Assembly (NCBI RefSeq): GCF_000379025.1
Contig: NZ_KB900618.1
Location: 300,640 to 364,639 of the forward strand
Length of the DNA: 64,000 nt
Origin: Orenia marismortui DSM 5156
Lineage (GTDB): Bacteria; Bacillota; Halanaerobiia; Halobacteroidales; Halobacteroidaceae
Direction of reading: 5' to 3'
The notes beneath the pieces were generated by a model. It saw only the letters and a list, made by a program, of their open reading frames with translations. It did not search any database and had not been told where the DNA came from. Positions 23,540-33,337 of this stretch are shown piece after piece (the first letter of the stretch is position 1; the number at the start of each line of letters is the position of its first letter). Both the position numbers and the translations under genes were made by a program.

Positions 23540-23620
23540 TTAATAGCTGAATAAAGGTAAAAATAAAATGATTATAATAAATATCCATAACCAAACATAG
23601 TTATCACCATAATGACCCAT
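23540..23620 (-). CDS. 26-aa hydrophobic peptide (YjcZ-like)
   Basis: ATG at 23620 follows AAGGAGGATC with good spacing. The product is MGHYGDNYVWLWIFIIIILF then LPLFSY: a polar Gly/Tyr-rich head and one short membrane helix. Length and layout are those of the YjcZ-type small sporulation membrane peptides of Firmicutes, though similarity is by composition only. It ends directly in the bidirectional terminator, supporting a real gene too short for routine calling. Confidence 0.6.
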   Translation of the reverse strand: MGHYGDNYVWLWIFIIIILFLPLFSY

Positions 23621-23856
23621 TTTTTAGATCCTCCTTCCTACTTTATCTAATACATATTATGATTCATAACAATAATTTGTCAACTCCAGATAAACTTACT
23701 TATTATGTAGTTCAAAGAGTAACCTAAGTAATTGAATATAAAAAAATAGAATAGAGATAATATAAAATGATTATAACTAATAAACCCAAAACAAATAAAG
23801 CTATATTAAAAGAAGTTAATAATTAATACTAAAATCTAGGTTGGAGTGAACTTAAA

Positions 23857-24912
23857 TTGTACACATACAAAAAAACTTTTAGATTCATTGCTCTATCTCT
23901 TATCTTAATAAGCATTTTAGGATGTACAACTAAAAACTATAACAATAATTTCAAATCTAAAAAAGATAGCCCTCAAAGAAAAAAGCAAGAAAAAACAAAT
24001 CCAGAAAATCTACCTAAAGATCCAATTATCACAGCAACTTCTGATTATACTTATAGCAAAATGAAAGAACAGATCAATCAGCTAAATAAACGTTATAAAA
24101 AAATAAAGACATCATCAATTGGCAATTCTGTAGCAAATCGCAACCTATACCTATTAAGACTAGGTAATGGTAAGAAGAAAATTGCAGTAGTTGGAGGCTT
24201 TCATGGAAGAGAAAGTATAACATCACTTTTAGTTCTTAAATTAATCGAAGACTATAGCAAAAATAAGAGCATAAATAACTACAACCTCAAAAAAATCTTA
24301 AATCAAACAAGCTTTTATTTTATTCCTATGATAAATCCAGATGGAGTAGAGATTGCAGTCAATGGTATCAAAAATTTAAAAGATAAGAACTTCTATATTA
24401 AAGCAAATGAAGGTAGTTCTAATTTTAAAAGATGGAAGGCCAATGCTAGAGGAGTAGATTTAAATAAACAGTTTAACGCAGACTGGGAAGAAGTAAAAGC
24501 AGAAGACCAGCCTCATTTCGCTCATTATAAAGGTTCTAAAGCTGAGAGTGAACCTGAGAGCAAAGCTTTAGCCGACCTAAGTAGAAAAGAAAGATTTGAT
24601 GCTATTATAGCATTCCATAATAGCGGAAACGTGATTTATTGGTATTATAATCAAAATACTGACACCTATAAACGAGACTACCTTTTAGCTAAAAAGATCA
24701 GTTCTGTAAATCACTATAAACTCATAACTCCTGATGAAAGTAATAAGAAAGCAGCAGGCTATAAAGACTGGTTTATTAAAAAATTTAATAAGCCAGGATT
24801 CACAATTGAAATTGGCAATACAAAATCAGAAGAACAATTACCTGCTTTTAACTTAAATAAGTACTTTAAAGAAAATAGAACAGTCTTATTAGAGCTTGCT
24901 CAAAATATATAG
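23857..24912 (+). CDS. M14 family zinc carboxypeptidase, lipoprotein
   Basis: 351 aa; TTG start behind TTGGAGTGA. The signal peptide ends in SILGC, so it should be a lipoprotein. A polar linker (24-50) is followed by the M14 domain: zinc ligands in GGFHGRES (His ~115, Glu ~118) and IAFHNSG (His ~252), substrate Arg in NARGVDLNKQF, catalytic Glu in FTIEIGN (~318). These features fit the gamma-D-glutamyl-diamino acid peptidase branch that trims peptidoglycan peptides, but digestive carboxypeptidase activity is also possible. Monocistronic. Confidence 0.85.
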   Translation: MYTYKKTFRFIALSLILISILGCTTKNYNNNFKSKKDSPQRKKQEKTNPENLPKDPIITATSDYTYSKMKEQINQLNKRYKKIKTSSIGNSVANRNLYLLRLGNGKKKIAVVGGFHGRESITSLLVLKLIEDYSKNKSINNYNLKKILNQTSFYFIPMINPDGVEIAVNGIKNLKDKNFYIKANEGSSNFKRWKANARGVDLNKQFNADWEEVKAEDQPHFAHYKGSKAESEPESKALADLSRKERFDAIIAFHNSGNVIYWYYNQNTDTYKRDYLLAKKISSVNHYKLITPDESNKKAAGYKDWFIKKFNKPGFTIEIGNTKSEEQLPAFNLNKYFKENRTVLLELAQNI

Positions 24913-24969
24913 ATATATATTAAACTGATATTATAGAAAATCCCTCTTGCGAAATTACAATATATAAAC

Positions 24970-25007
24970 AAAAATCAACCTTGATAATATTATCAAGGTT
25001 GATTTTT
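24970..25007. terminator. bidirectional terminator
   Basis: Perfect palindrome of 38 nt (arm AAAAATCAACCTTGATAAT) between the M14 gene and the leftward ParB-like gene. Confidence 0.8.
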
Positions 25008-25064
25008 AGCTCTTATTCAATATCAATTTATCTTAATTACTTTAAACTAAGAATTAAAACAATT

Positions 25065-25577
25065 TCAATAAGGTAAATAGGATTTATCTCTTGAATTTCT
25101 TTCACTACATGTAGTACATTCCTCTTCTCTTTCTTCATATCTAGCATAGACATTAATACCAGTCTTTCTAGCTATACATAACCTATGCCTACCGTCTAAC
25201 ACACTATAATGACCACATCTAAACTCTTTTATAACTATAGGCTCTTCTTCAAATACTTCTACTAAATTCTCTAAATCCTTATTCCTACTAAATTCTAGTT
25301 CACCTTTAAGATAACTATCATAATCCTCCATTGCTTCTTTTAATCCAATACAATAATCAATTTCAAAATCAGCACTTGAATTATAACTATTATTCTTATT
25401 TCTTATCTTATCTAAATCATCTTCTACATTAGAAAGAGGTTCATCTTCATCAAAAAAACAGAATCCATATGCAAATTGAGCACAACGATTATCAAGGGTA
25501 CTTTTTCTATCATGCCTTTCTAGAATTCTTTCAACTAATCTATTGTCTAGAATTCTAAGACTACAGATTTGATTCAT
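25065..25577 (-). CDS. ParB/sulfiredoxin-fold protein of unknown role
   Basis: 170 aa. Residues ~105-150 contain EPIVIKEFRCGHYSVLDGRH and RLCIARKTGI, the GxxxVLDGRHRLxAA core of ParB/Srx nucleotide-binding folds. The N-terminal half is acidic and unassigned (FCFFDEDEPLSNVEDDLDKI). The C terminus holds EECTTCSERN, a possible redox or metal Cys pair. No HTH domain follows, so it is not a chromosome-partition ParB; free-standing ParB-like folds can be CTPases, nucleases or phosphotransferases. GGGGAGG precedes the ATG. No neighbour explains it. Confidence 0.6.
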   Translation of the reverse strand: MNQICSLRILDNRLVERILERHDRKSTLDNRCAQFAYGFCFFDEDEPLSNVEDDLDKIRNKNNSYNSSADFEIDYCIGLKEAMEDYDSYLKGELEFSRNKDLENLVEVFEEEPIVIKEFRCGHYSVLDGRHRLCIARKTGINVYARYEEREEECTTCSERNSRDKSYLPY

Positions 25578-25922
25578 ATAAATCCTCCCCTCTTAATTAT
25601 AGCTTTTTACATTATCAGCTTATAAGATAATCTCCTTAGCAAGATAACACATAGAACTTAGTAATAATTATTATCATATCTATCTTATTATTACACTTAT
25701 TATTAATTTAATAACCATAAAATATTTTTTTATCAATCTATCAATCTTTATCCTTATATTTGAATAAAAAAATAATTTTACCTGCTAAATTATAAATATA
25801 AATTTAATTTAAACAATATCTAGCTTTAAACCTTTATTATTCTTTTTATCCAGCTATAATAGCTAAAAAAGTAATTCTCTACTTTAAATATTAACTTTGT
25901 CAAAGTATTATAAGTAATAAAA
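25578..25922. other. intergenic, nothing recognised
   Basis: AT-rich spacer upstream of the ParB-like gene and downstream of copA. No open frame with a ribosome site and no repeat copy. Confidence 0.4.
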
Positions 25923-25946
25923 AGGATAGGGATTTCTCCCTATCCT
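25923..25946 (-). terminator. intrinsic terminator of copA
   Basis: AGGATAGGGA-TTTC-TCCCTATCCT followed by U-rich sequence on the minus strand, 13 nt past the stop at 25960. Confidence 0.8.
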
Positions 25947-25959
25947 CAAAGATAAACTT

Positions 25960-26169
25960 CTATTTAATTCCTACTACTTCATATCCAGCCTCTTCTACAG
26001 CAGCTGTTAACTTAACATTATCTACATCTGAAGAGAGCTCAACGATAGCTCTATTCTCATCAGCACTAACATCAGCTGATTTGACCTCAGCCATTGCTTC
26101 TAATTCTTTTTGAACACGACCTGAACAATGTCCACAACTCATTCCTTCAATTTTAATTGTTTTTTTCAT
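25960..26169 (-). CDS. copZ: internal CopZ-like copper chaperone reading frame
   Basis: The last 69 codons of copA encode a complete CopZ-like domain, [20 protein letters not shown] and onward, with the copper-binding CGHC (GMSCxxC loop). An ATG at 26169 lies 8 nt after GGAGG, an ideal internal ribosome site inside the acidic linker (DLEEEKL). Free CopZ could therefore be made from the same message as well as fused to the pump. Internal initiation is inference; the domain itself is clear. Confidence 0.55.
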   Translation of the reverse strand: MKKTIKIEGMSCGHCSGRVQKELEAMAEVKSADVSADENRAIVELSSDVDNVKLTAAVEEAGYEVVGIK

Positions 26170-28698
26170 CAATTTTTCCTCCTCCAAATCACTTTCTTTA
26201 ATCTTATTAGCTTTAACAGTATCAACTCTAGATTGAGGTTTAAAACCTTTTAACCTCAAAGCATTAGTCAATACAGATACTGAACTCATTGACATTGCTG
26301 CTGCTGCAATCATTGGATTAAGTAATGGCCCTCCAAAGAGATGTAATAAACCAGCAGCAATTGGAATCCCTGCAGTATTATAGGCAAAGGCCCAGAATAG
26401 ATTCTGCTTGATATTCCTAATAGTTGCTTTACTTAATTGAATCGCTGTTACTACATCCATAATATCATCTTTCATCAAGACAATATCAGCACTTTCCATA
26501 GCTACATCAGTACCAGAACCGATTGCCATCCCTACATCTGCTTGTGCCAAAGCTGGTGCATCATTGATACCATCACCAACCATTGCTACCTTCTTACCAC
26601 TATCCTGTAACTTCTTAACCTCACTAGCTTTATCCTCTGGCAATACCTCAGCACGGACTATATCGATACCAACCTCTTTAGCAATAGCATTAGCTGTTCT
26701 CTTATTATCTCCTGTAATCATAGCAACCTCAATTCCCATCTGATGAAGAGTCTTAACTGCTGCTGCACTACTTTTTTTAACTGTATCAGCAACGGCAATA
26801 ATCCCTGCTAACTCTTTATCAATTGCCATAAACATCGGTGTCTTACCTTCATTAGCAAGTCTATCAGAATCCTCTTGTAAGCTTACGTTTATTTCTTTAT
26901 CATCCATTAACTTTCTATTTCCAAGTAGGATTGACTTTTCTTCTATCTCTACTTCAATTCCATGGCCTGGAATCGCCATAAAGTTATCCAATTTCTTAAA
27001 CTCTACTCCTACTTCTTCAGCACCTTTAACAATAGCTTCTCCTAGTGGATGTTCAGACCCCTTCTCTGCTGAACCTGCCAATGATAATAACTCCTCTTTA
27101 GAGTAATCATTAACTGTTACCACATCAGTAACCTTTGGCTTTCCTTCAGTAATAGTTCCTGTCTTATCAAAGACAATAGTCTCTATCTTATGAGCTGTCT
27201 CTAATGGAACTCCACCTTTGATTAATACTCCATTCTCTGCCCCTTTACCAGTACCAACCATAATTGCTGTTGGTGTTGCTAAACCTAAGGCACAAGGACA
27301 GGCAATTACTAATACTGAGATGAAGATTGTTAAAGCAAAAACTGAACCTGCTCCTGTTAAATACCAAGCAATTCCTGACAGAACAGCAATTCCAATTACT
27401 ACAGGAACAAAGTATCCGGCAATTATATCTGCCATTTTGGCAATTGGAGCTTTAGAACCTTGGGCCTCTTCTACTAGCTTGATAATCTGAGCTAAAGCAG
27501 TATCCTTACCAACCTTAGTAGCCTTGAATTTAATAGTTCCATTCTTATTAAGAGCAGCACCGATCACCTTGTCGCCAACCTTCTTCTCAACTGGTATACT
27601 TTCCCCTGTTAACATTGATTCATCAACAGCAGTATGACCTTCAACAATAGTACCATCAACTGGAATCTTCTCTCCTGGCTTAACTAAGATGATATCTCCT
27701 ACCTCCACCTCTTCAATAGGGATAGTCATCTCTTCGCCATCATGGATTACTGTAGCAGTTTTGACTTGTAAATCCATCAGCTTCTTAATCGCTTCTGATG
27801 TCTTACCTTTAGAGACTGCTTCTAAGTACTTACCTAATAAGATTAAAGTAATGATTACTCCTGCGCTTTCAAAGTACAAATTCATAGCATATCCAACATC
27901 TCCAATAGATATTCTAAATATAGCATAAATACCATAAAGAATAGCTGCTGATGTACCAATAGCTATCAATGAATCCATATTAGGATTACCTCTAAATAAT
28001 GACTTAAAACCAACAGTATAGAACTTATAACCAGCTATCATCACTGGAATAGTTAATAGTAACTGCACTAAGGCGAAATTCATTGGATGAGCTGATGGCT
28101 CTATAATATCAGGAATTGCTAATCCTACCATATGACCCATAGAAATATAGAATAATGGTAATGTAAAGATAGCAGCAGCAATGAATTTCTTCCAAAGAGT
28201 CTCTATCTCTTTATTCTTTCTCTCCTTATCGGCATCAATTCTTTCTCCTGCTTCAATCTCTAAGGCTTCATATCCCGCTTTAGTAATAGCATTCTTAATC
28301 TCTGAAATTCTATTTTCATGGGGATTGTACTTAACCATAGCCTTCTCTGTAGCAAAATTAACATTTACCTCTTCAATTCCCTCTAATTTATTAACTTCTT
28401 TTTCTACAGCAGCAGCACAGCTGGCACAAGTCATACCACCTATCGGTATATTTATCTCTCGTAATTCAACCTCATCTTCAACACCATAACCAGCATCTTT
28501 AACCGCTGCTTTAATGTCTTCTAATGTATTTGTGGAAGCATCAAATTCTACATTTAATTTCTCCGTAGCAAAGTTAACATTTGCTTCTTTAACACCAGCT
28601 AATTTATTTACATTCTTCTCAACTGCAGCTGAACAACTAGCACAACTCATTCCTGTTACTTGAATTGTTTCTTTCTGCAGTGCTTTTGCATCTCCCAT
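25960..28698 (-). CDS. copA: Cu(I)-exporting P1B-type ATPase with C-terminal CopZ domain
   Basis: 912 aa, longer than usual CopA (~800). Two N-terminal metal-binding domains (GMSCASC at 16-22, GMTCASC at 88-94), eight membrane helices with the ion-site CPC at 467-469, phosphorylation site DKTGT (Asp511), SEHP motif, TGDN and VGDGINDAP. These define a copper pump. Residues 844-912 add a third metal-binding domain that looks like the chaperone CopZ joined by a charged linker. It exports Cu(I) to the periplasm. GAGGAGGGATAAGG precedes the ATG; a CsoR-type operator abuts the promoter (28753-28769). Confidence 0.93.
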   Translation of the reverse strand: MGDAKALQKETIQVTGMSCASCSAAVEKNVNKLAGVKEANVNFATEKLNVEFDASTNTLEDIKAAVKDAGYGVEDEVELREINIPIGGMTCASCAAAVEKEVNKLEGIEEVNVNFATEKAMVKYNPHENRISEIKNAITKAGYEALEIEAGERIDADKERKNKEIETLWKKFIAAAIFTLPLFYISMGHMVGLAIPDIIEPSAHPMNFALVQLLLTIPVMIAGYKFYTVGFKSLFRGNPNMDSLIAIGTSAAILYGIYAIFRISIGDVGYAMNLYFESAGVIITLILLGKYLEAVSKGKTSEAIKKLMDLQVKTATVIHDGEEMTIPIEEVEVGDIILVKPGEKIPVDGTIVEGHTAVDESMLTGESIPVEKKVGDKVIGAALNKNGTIKFKATKVGKDTALAQIIKLVEEAQGSKAPIAKMADIIAGYFVPVVIGIAVLSGIAWYLTGAGSVFALTIFISVLVIACPCALGLATPTAIMVGTGKGAENGVLIKGGVPLETAHKIETIVFDKTGTITEGKPKVTDVVTVNDYSKEELLSLAGSAEKGSEHPLGEAIVKGAEEVGVEFKKLDNFMAIPGHGIEVEIEEKSILLGNRKLMDDKEINVSLQEDSDRLANEGKTPMFMAIDKELAGIIAVADTVKKSSAAAVKTLHQMGIEVAMITGDNKRTANAIAKEVGIDIVRAEVLPEDKASEVKKLQDSGKKVAMVGDGINDAPALAQADVGMAIGSGTDVAMESADIVLMKDDIMDVVTAIQLSKATIRNIKQNLFWAFAYNTAGIPIAAGLLHLFGGPLLNPMIAAAAMSMSSVSVLTNALRLKGFKPQSRVDTVKANKIKESDLEEEKLMKKTIKIEGMSCGHCSGRVQKELEAMAEVKSADVSADENRAIVELSSDVDNVKLTAAVEEAGYEVVGIK

Positions 28699-28752
28699 CC
28701 TTATCCCTCCTCTTATTTTATTATTCCTTATCTATAATAAAATATTTCTATT

Positions 28753-28769
28753 ATACCCCCTCTGGGTAT
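28753..28769. promoter_or_regulatory. CsoR-type copper operator overlapping the copA promoter
   Basis: ATACCC-CCTCT-GGGTAT is a near-perfect inverted repeat of the form bound by CsoR repressors. On the minus strand it immediately precedes and overlaps a TATAAT -10 element upstream of copA. Copper binding to CsoR would release it. No csoR gene is in the window. Confidence 0.7.
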
Positions 28770-28981
28770 CTTTGATTAATGCAATAATATCATAGATAAG
28801 AGATTATGTCAAGAACTTTGAAAATTAGCACTCCTTGTAATGAGTCCGATTATCAAAACCATTCATTAGTGGACTTATCTATAAACTCCCTAATTCCTTC
28901 TATATATATTAATTATTTAAATTATACTAATAACACTTTAGCAATAGATATAGCTTTATTAACATATTTCAATTATATCTG

Positions 28982-28999
28982 TATACCCCACCAAGGTAT
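28982..28999. promoter_or_regulatory. second, weaker CsoR-like site
   Basis: ATACCCCACCAAGGTAT resembles the site at 28753 but has a shorter right half. It lies 280 nt further upstream of copA, with no gene of its own nearby. Confidence 0.3.
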
Positions 29000-29099
29000 C
29001 TTTAGATTTTAAAAGTATTTATTCTTCTCTAGCCAAACATGGAATATTAGACATAATAAATACCTTAAAGCAAAGATATGCTTAAAAATAAAAATATCA

Positions 29100-29127
29100 A
29101 AAAGGGCATTCAACAGAATGCCCTTTT
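29100..29127 (-). terminator. intrinsic terminator of the RND/OMP operon
   Basis: AAAGGGCATTC-AACA-GAATGCCCTTT, 30 nt past the stop at 29157, with U-rich sequence on the minus strand. Confidence 0.85.
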
Positions 29128-29156
29128 CTTCTTTCAATTAATCTTCTTAAATATTC

Positions 29157-31745
29157 CTATCTGTCTTTAAATAAATATTTCTTTAAAACAGTAATTAAAG
29201 CTGGTAATATAAATAAAGTAGCTAGTGATGAAACCCCTAAAATAGTTGCTAATAAAATTCCAACAGTTTGATAAGGCACCAATGGAGCAAATAATAATGG
29301 TAAGAATCCAATAGCAACAACCAAAGCATTTCTCGTAATGGCTCTTGCAGGCTCATCAAACATTTTTGCTATAGTTTCTTTCCATGATCCTAGTTCTTCA
29401 TATAACTCTCGACTACGCTCAATAAAGTGGATAGCAAAGTCAACTGCTAATCCTAAGGTCAAGGATGAAAGAACTGCTACTGGCATATCATAACTCTTAC
29501 CAACCAAACCGATCATTCCATAAGAGAAAGCTACTGTAACTGTTAATGGAATCATACTCAATAATCCCCAGAATGGTGAACGGAATAGAATACTCATAAT
29601 TATTAATACAATTACAAAAGAACCAAGTAACGACTTCAACATTCCCATTACCATCTTATTCTGCCACACTACATTTACATAAGTCAACCCGGCCCAATTA
29701 TACTCTAATCCAACTGGTGGAGGATTTTCTGCTATCCAAGCATCAACCTTCTCTACCACCTTCTGCATATTTTGATTGTCACCTTTTTTAAGCTGAACCC
29801 AGATATTTGCACTACTATAATCTGGTTCAACAAAATGCCATAATTGATTTGGATTATGACTATTTTGGAAGGAGATTAAGCTTTGTCCTATTCCACCTGC
29901 AGAATCAGGAATTTGATAATATTCTTCTTTTCCTTCTCTTAATTCTTTATAAACCTTTTTGACCACATCTGGCAAAGAACTGGTCTTTCCTACATCTTCA
30001 GTACTTTCTAGCATCTTTTGAACTTCAGCTATATACTCCAATACTTCTGGTTGTTTAAAAGTTTGATATTTTACCTCTAAATCATCTAAAGCATAACTTA
30101 AATCTTCAATGGCCCAATCTAAATTCTCTTGCTCCTTTGTCTTAATTTGATTAATATAAGTTTTAAGCTCTTGCAGCAATTTCTTCTTATTAAATTCTTC
30201 GGCTTTAATAGCTTTGTCATATCTATTATTAATCACTTCTCTTATCTTATTCATTTGGGTATTAAATTCTAGATAGATCTCTTGGATAGCATCGACTTCC
30301 ATTAAGATTTCATCTTTAGCAGTTTTTAGTCCTTCAGCACTATCTTTACTATCCCAGACCATATATGCCATATAAGTTCCACCAAAGTGTTCATTTAATA
30401 CTCTATCAGCTTCACGTAAAGGGTGATCTGCTTCAAACCATTTTACCGGGTTATCATTGACCACAATTTTAGTAATACCATATCCTGCAATAGTAATAAC
30501 AAGCAAAGTAATTAACAGAATAACCTTAGACCTTTTATAAGTCATATTACCCAAAAACTTAAGAGAATTATCTAAGATTCCACCTTCACCTTCATCTGCT
30601 GCACCAAAGTTCTTCAAAGATTCTTCTTTAATGAACATTGTATAAGCTGGTACAAAAGTAATTGTTAAGATCCATGCCATCATAACCCCTACAGCTACAA
30701 AAATTCCAAAGACCTGAACTGGCGGAATTGGTGTTAAGGCTAAAGAAGCAAACCCTACACTAGTAGTTAATGAAGTATAAAGCATAGGAACAAAAAGCTC
30801 ATCCATTACCTTAATAATCGTCTTACGCTTATCCTTAATATGCTGATACCTATCATAAAATTCACTTAGAATATGGACTGAATCTACTACAGCAATTGGC
30901 ATTAAAAAGATTGGTATCATCGAACTCATAATATGTACTTTAAATCCTAATCCAATCAATAACCCCATAGTAGTAATCACACTGATCATAGCAACAATCA
31001 TTGGTGAAATAATCACAGATATCTTCTTAAAGAAGAACCATAATAATAAGAATATAATTAACATCGCTAAAGGTGCAGAAATAGCCATCTGCTTAAACAT
31101 CTGCACTCCAAAAGTATCCTCAGCTACAGGCAGACCACTGATATAATAATTATCTGCTGAATTCTCAAATCTATCAATATAAGATTGAACTTCACTAGCA
31201 ACTTCATAACTTAAATCTTTACTTTCAATTGGGATATAAATAGCTAAAGCTTTTCCATCTTCAGAGACCATAGTTCCTTTCAAAATAGGGTTATCCATAG
31301 ACTCATCTCTGATCTTCTCAGCTTCCGCTCTTGTTTTAGGTGGCTGATCCATCAACCAGTTAAAGTTTACTACACCTAATCCACCTTGCTCAATATTATC
31401 TTGGGTAGATGGTGCAATGATATCTGAATCAATTACCCCTTCTATCCCTTTAATCTTATTGGTTATTTTATATACCTTCTCCAAAGTATCAGGATTAAAG
31501 ACACCATTAGGATCTTTATCATTGACTATCCCTACTACTACCATATCATATAGCTCAAATCTTTCTTTGACCTGATCATTAAATACCCTAACAAATTGCT
31601 TTTCACTTAACATATTTTCAGGATCGGTATCCACCTGAATTTTAGGAAGCTGTATTGCTAAAGCAATTGTTAAAATTAAAAAGAATATTACAACTGTTTT
31701 GGGTCTATTAACAGCAAATTTCGTTACTTTCTCTTTAAAGTTCAT
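29157..31745 (-). CDS. RND/MMPL superfamily exporter (HAE3-like)
   Basis: 862 aa. Two homologous halves, each with a first membrane helix, a large extracytoplasmic domain and a five-helix bundle (12 helices in total). N terminus FAVNRPKTVVIFFLILTIAL; the helix-4 motifs VVDSVHILSEFYDRYQ and LAVDFAIHFIERSRELYEEL are typical of HAE3/hopanoid-type lipid exporters with proton-relay Asp. It lacks the periplasmic adaptor needed for tripartite drug pumps. The start overlaps the preceding gene by 4 nt (ATGA). Last gene of the LolA-like/barrel/DUF2892/RND operon; lipid transfer toward an outer membrane is inferred. Confidence 0.85.
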   Translation of the reverse strand: MNFKEKVTKFAVNRPKTVVIFFLILTIALAIQLPKIQVDTDPENMLSEKQFVRVFNDQVKERFELYDMVVVGIVNDKDPNGVFNPDTLEKVYKITNKIKGIEGVIDSDIIAPSTQDNIEQGGLGVVNFNWLMDQPPKTRAEAEKIRDESMDNPILKGTMVSEDGKALAIYIPIESKDLSYEVASEVQSYIDRFENSADNYYISGLPVAEDTFGVQMFKQMAISAPLAMLIIFLLLWFFFKKISVIISPMIVAMISVITTMGLLIGLGFKVHIMSSMIPIFLMPIAVVDSVHILSEFYDRYQHIKDKRKTIIKVMDELFVPMLYTSLTTSVGFASLALTPIPPVQVFGIFVAVGVMMAWILTITFVPAYTMFIKEESLKNFGAADEGEGGILDNSLKFLGNMTYKRSKVILLITLLVITIAGYGITKIVVNDNPVKWFEADHPLREADRVLNEHFGGTYMAYMVWDSKDSAEGLKTAKDEILMEVDAIQEIYLEFNTQMNKIREVINNRYDKAIKAEEFNKKKLLQELKTYINQIKTKEQENLDWAIEDLSYALDDLEVKYQTFKQPEVLEYIAEVQKMLESTEDVGKTSSLPDVVKKVYKELREGKEEYYQIPDSAGGIGQSLISFQNSHNPNQLWHFVEPDYSSANIWVQLKKGDNQNMQKVVEKVDAWIAENPPPVGLEYNWAGLTYVNVVWQNKMVMGMLKSLLGSFVIVLIIMSILFRSPFWGLLSMIPLTVTVAFSYGMIGLVGKSYDMPVAVLSSLTLGLAVDFAIHFIERSRELYEELGSWKETIAKMFDEPARAITRNALVVAIGFLPLLFAPLVPYQTVGILLATILGVSSLATLFILPALITVLKKYLFKDR

Positions 31746-31969
31746 TCTTTATCCTCCTCTCTTATAACAGTTTTACAATTATATTCTGGCAATCCTAATG
31801 CTCTTAATAGAGTAATCATTGGACATTTTTTAGTAAATGCTGACTGAAGAAGATTTAGTCCTATAAAAACTGTAAAATAAAACCAATAAGGACTATAAAA
31901 AACCCCTAATAAAACTGAAATCAATACAAAAGCTCCTGCAATAGCACGCAAAGCATCATTAATAGTCAT
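31742..31969 (-). CDS. DUF2892 (YgaP-like) small membrane protein
   Basis: 75 aa: MTINDALRAIAGAFVLISVL, two adjacent membrane helices, then NLLQSAFTKKCPMITLLRALG, the conserved C-P motif of the YgaP transmembrane domain (DUF2892). The rhodanese part of YgaP is absent. AGAGAGG precedes the ATG, and the stop overlaps the exporter start, so the two are translationally coupled. It presumably assists or stabilises the exporter; function otherwise unknown. Confidence 0.8.
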   Translation of the reverse strand: MTINDALRAIAGAFVLISVLLGVFYSPYWFYFTVFIGLNLLQSAFTKKCPMITLLRALGLPEYNCKTVIREEDKE

Positions 31970-32034
31970 TGTTAGATCAACCTCTCTTAATTATAGTAAT
32001 ATAGGAGGTAGAAATGCCTCCTACCCATTTAAAA

Positions 32035-33306
32035 TTAATAGCTATACCTCATTCTCATATAAAGATTAGAATTATCTTCCAATTGACCAAAGAAGGTGTA
32101 GTCCTGCTCACCTAAGAAGATATTTGCTCCTGCACTAAAATTGATATTATCTGTCCAATCATAGCTAAACTGTGGTCGTAAATAAGCATCTTTATCACTT
32201 AAAGAATAAAAAGTAAACAAGTCAGTACGTATTGTCTGTTTATTAAATAACTTAGTGAAGCGTAAGGTTATTTGCTCATTATTCTCTTCACTTAAGTATG
32301 GATAATTAGCTCCTAAGCTACTTACATAAGCATCATAATCCTCCATATGTTCTAGATTGTATTGCACACCTACACTAAAATCATTACCCAAATCTCTACT
32401 ATAACCAATCAAAGCTTTGATTGAAGAGTTTGGAATATTCCATTTATCCCCAGCTTGATCATCAGCAGAATCATAATATCCAAGCTCTAGATTAGCTACT
32501 CCACCCATAACATTATTTCTCCAGCTAGCACCATATACATTCAAAGGAGCAAACTCTAAACCATTCCCGGCTTGATTAGCATTAGGCTCTTTATAAAAAC
32601 CTTTATAAGCATAAAAGGCTAATTCATTTCCTTGGTAATTCTTCTTTACTCTTAAGGCTAATTCTCCATTCTCCCAATCCTTCTCAGGTAACTTAGCAGA
32701 AAATTGAGGATTCTCCAAATTTGCTTCAATATTTCCTCCTTGGCCAGGATCAAAGAAGGTTAAACGTTCACCTTTAAGATAATTATCGGCTGTAAAACTT
32801 GGGCTCCAAACTACATCAACAATTGCCCCTCCTTGAGGAAAGAAGGAAAATTTAATTGAATCTGATGGTGCCTTTAGATACTCTTGATCTCTTCCTAGGA
32901 AGAAAGATTGATAATCTTTAGGAAATAGATCATTGATAAAGATTAAATCTCCTGTTCCCCAAGTTAAGACTTGACGTCCAGCTTTTATTTCAAAATTAGC
33001 TGATGGATAAGCCCAAATATATCCCTCTCTTAACTTAATATCAGCTTGATCTGTAATATTATCTTTAATAATATCTGCTTTAACTTGAAATTCTCCATTA
33101 TAACCTAAAGCACCCCAATAACTTAACTGTGCTCTAGTCTCATATAAGAGTAAGTCATCATTAATATAATCAGGACTATCATATCTACCACCGATTGAAC
33201 TTTCTACAAACCCATGGAAAGGCAAACTTTCTGCCGATACAGTTCCTATATTTAATACTAACATTACTAGTAATAATAAGAATGTATAATTTACTACTCT
33301 CTTCAT
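32035..33306 (-). CDS. outer-membrane beta-barrel protein (DUF1302-like)
   Basis: About 423 aa. A cleavable signal peptide (MKRVVNYTFLLLLVMLVLNI then GTVSA) is followed by SLPFHGFVESSIGGRYDS and a long series of amphipathic strands with aromatic girdles. The chain ends YMRMRYSY, the terminal aromatic signature recognised by the Bam machinery. GRQVLTWGTGD recalls DUF1302/alginate-export barrels. ATG 33306 is chosen because GGGGG lies 9 nt before; upstream in-frame starts lack sites. A clear marker for a diderm cell. Its exporter partner is encoded downstream. Confidence 0.8.
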   Translation of the reverse strand: MKRVVNYTFLLLLVMLVLNIGTVSAESLPFHGFVESSIGGRYDSPDYINDDLLLYETRAQLSYWGALGYNGEFQVKADIIKDNITDQADIKLREGYIWAYPSANFEIKAGRQVLTWGTGDLIFINDLFPKDYQSFFLGRDQEYLKAPSDSIKFSFFPQGGAIVDVVWSPSFTADNYLKGERLTFFDPGQGGNIEANLENPQFSAKLPEKDWENGELALRVKKNYQGNELAFYAYKGFYKEPNANQAGNGLEFAPLNVYGASWRNNVMGGVANLELGYYDSADDQAGDKWNIPNSSIKALIGYSRDLGNDFSVGVQYNLEHMEDYDAYVSSLGANYPYLSEENNEQITLRFTKLFNKQTIRTDLFTFYSLSDKDAYLRPQFSYDWTDNINFSAGANIFLGEQDYTFFGQLEDNSNLYMRMRYSY

Positions 33307-33337
33307 ATCATAAATCCCCCTTCCTGTCATCAAATAC

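Noticed and set aside
28806-29012. 68-codon plus-strand frame upstream of copA
   Set aside because: No ribosome site; it runs through the second CsoR-like box and looks like chance coding in AT-rich DNA.
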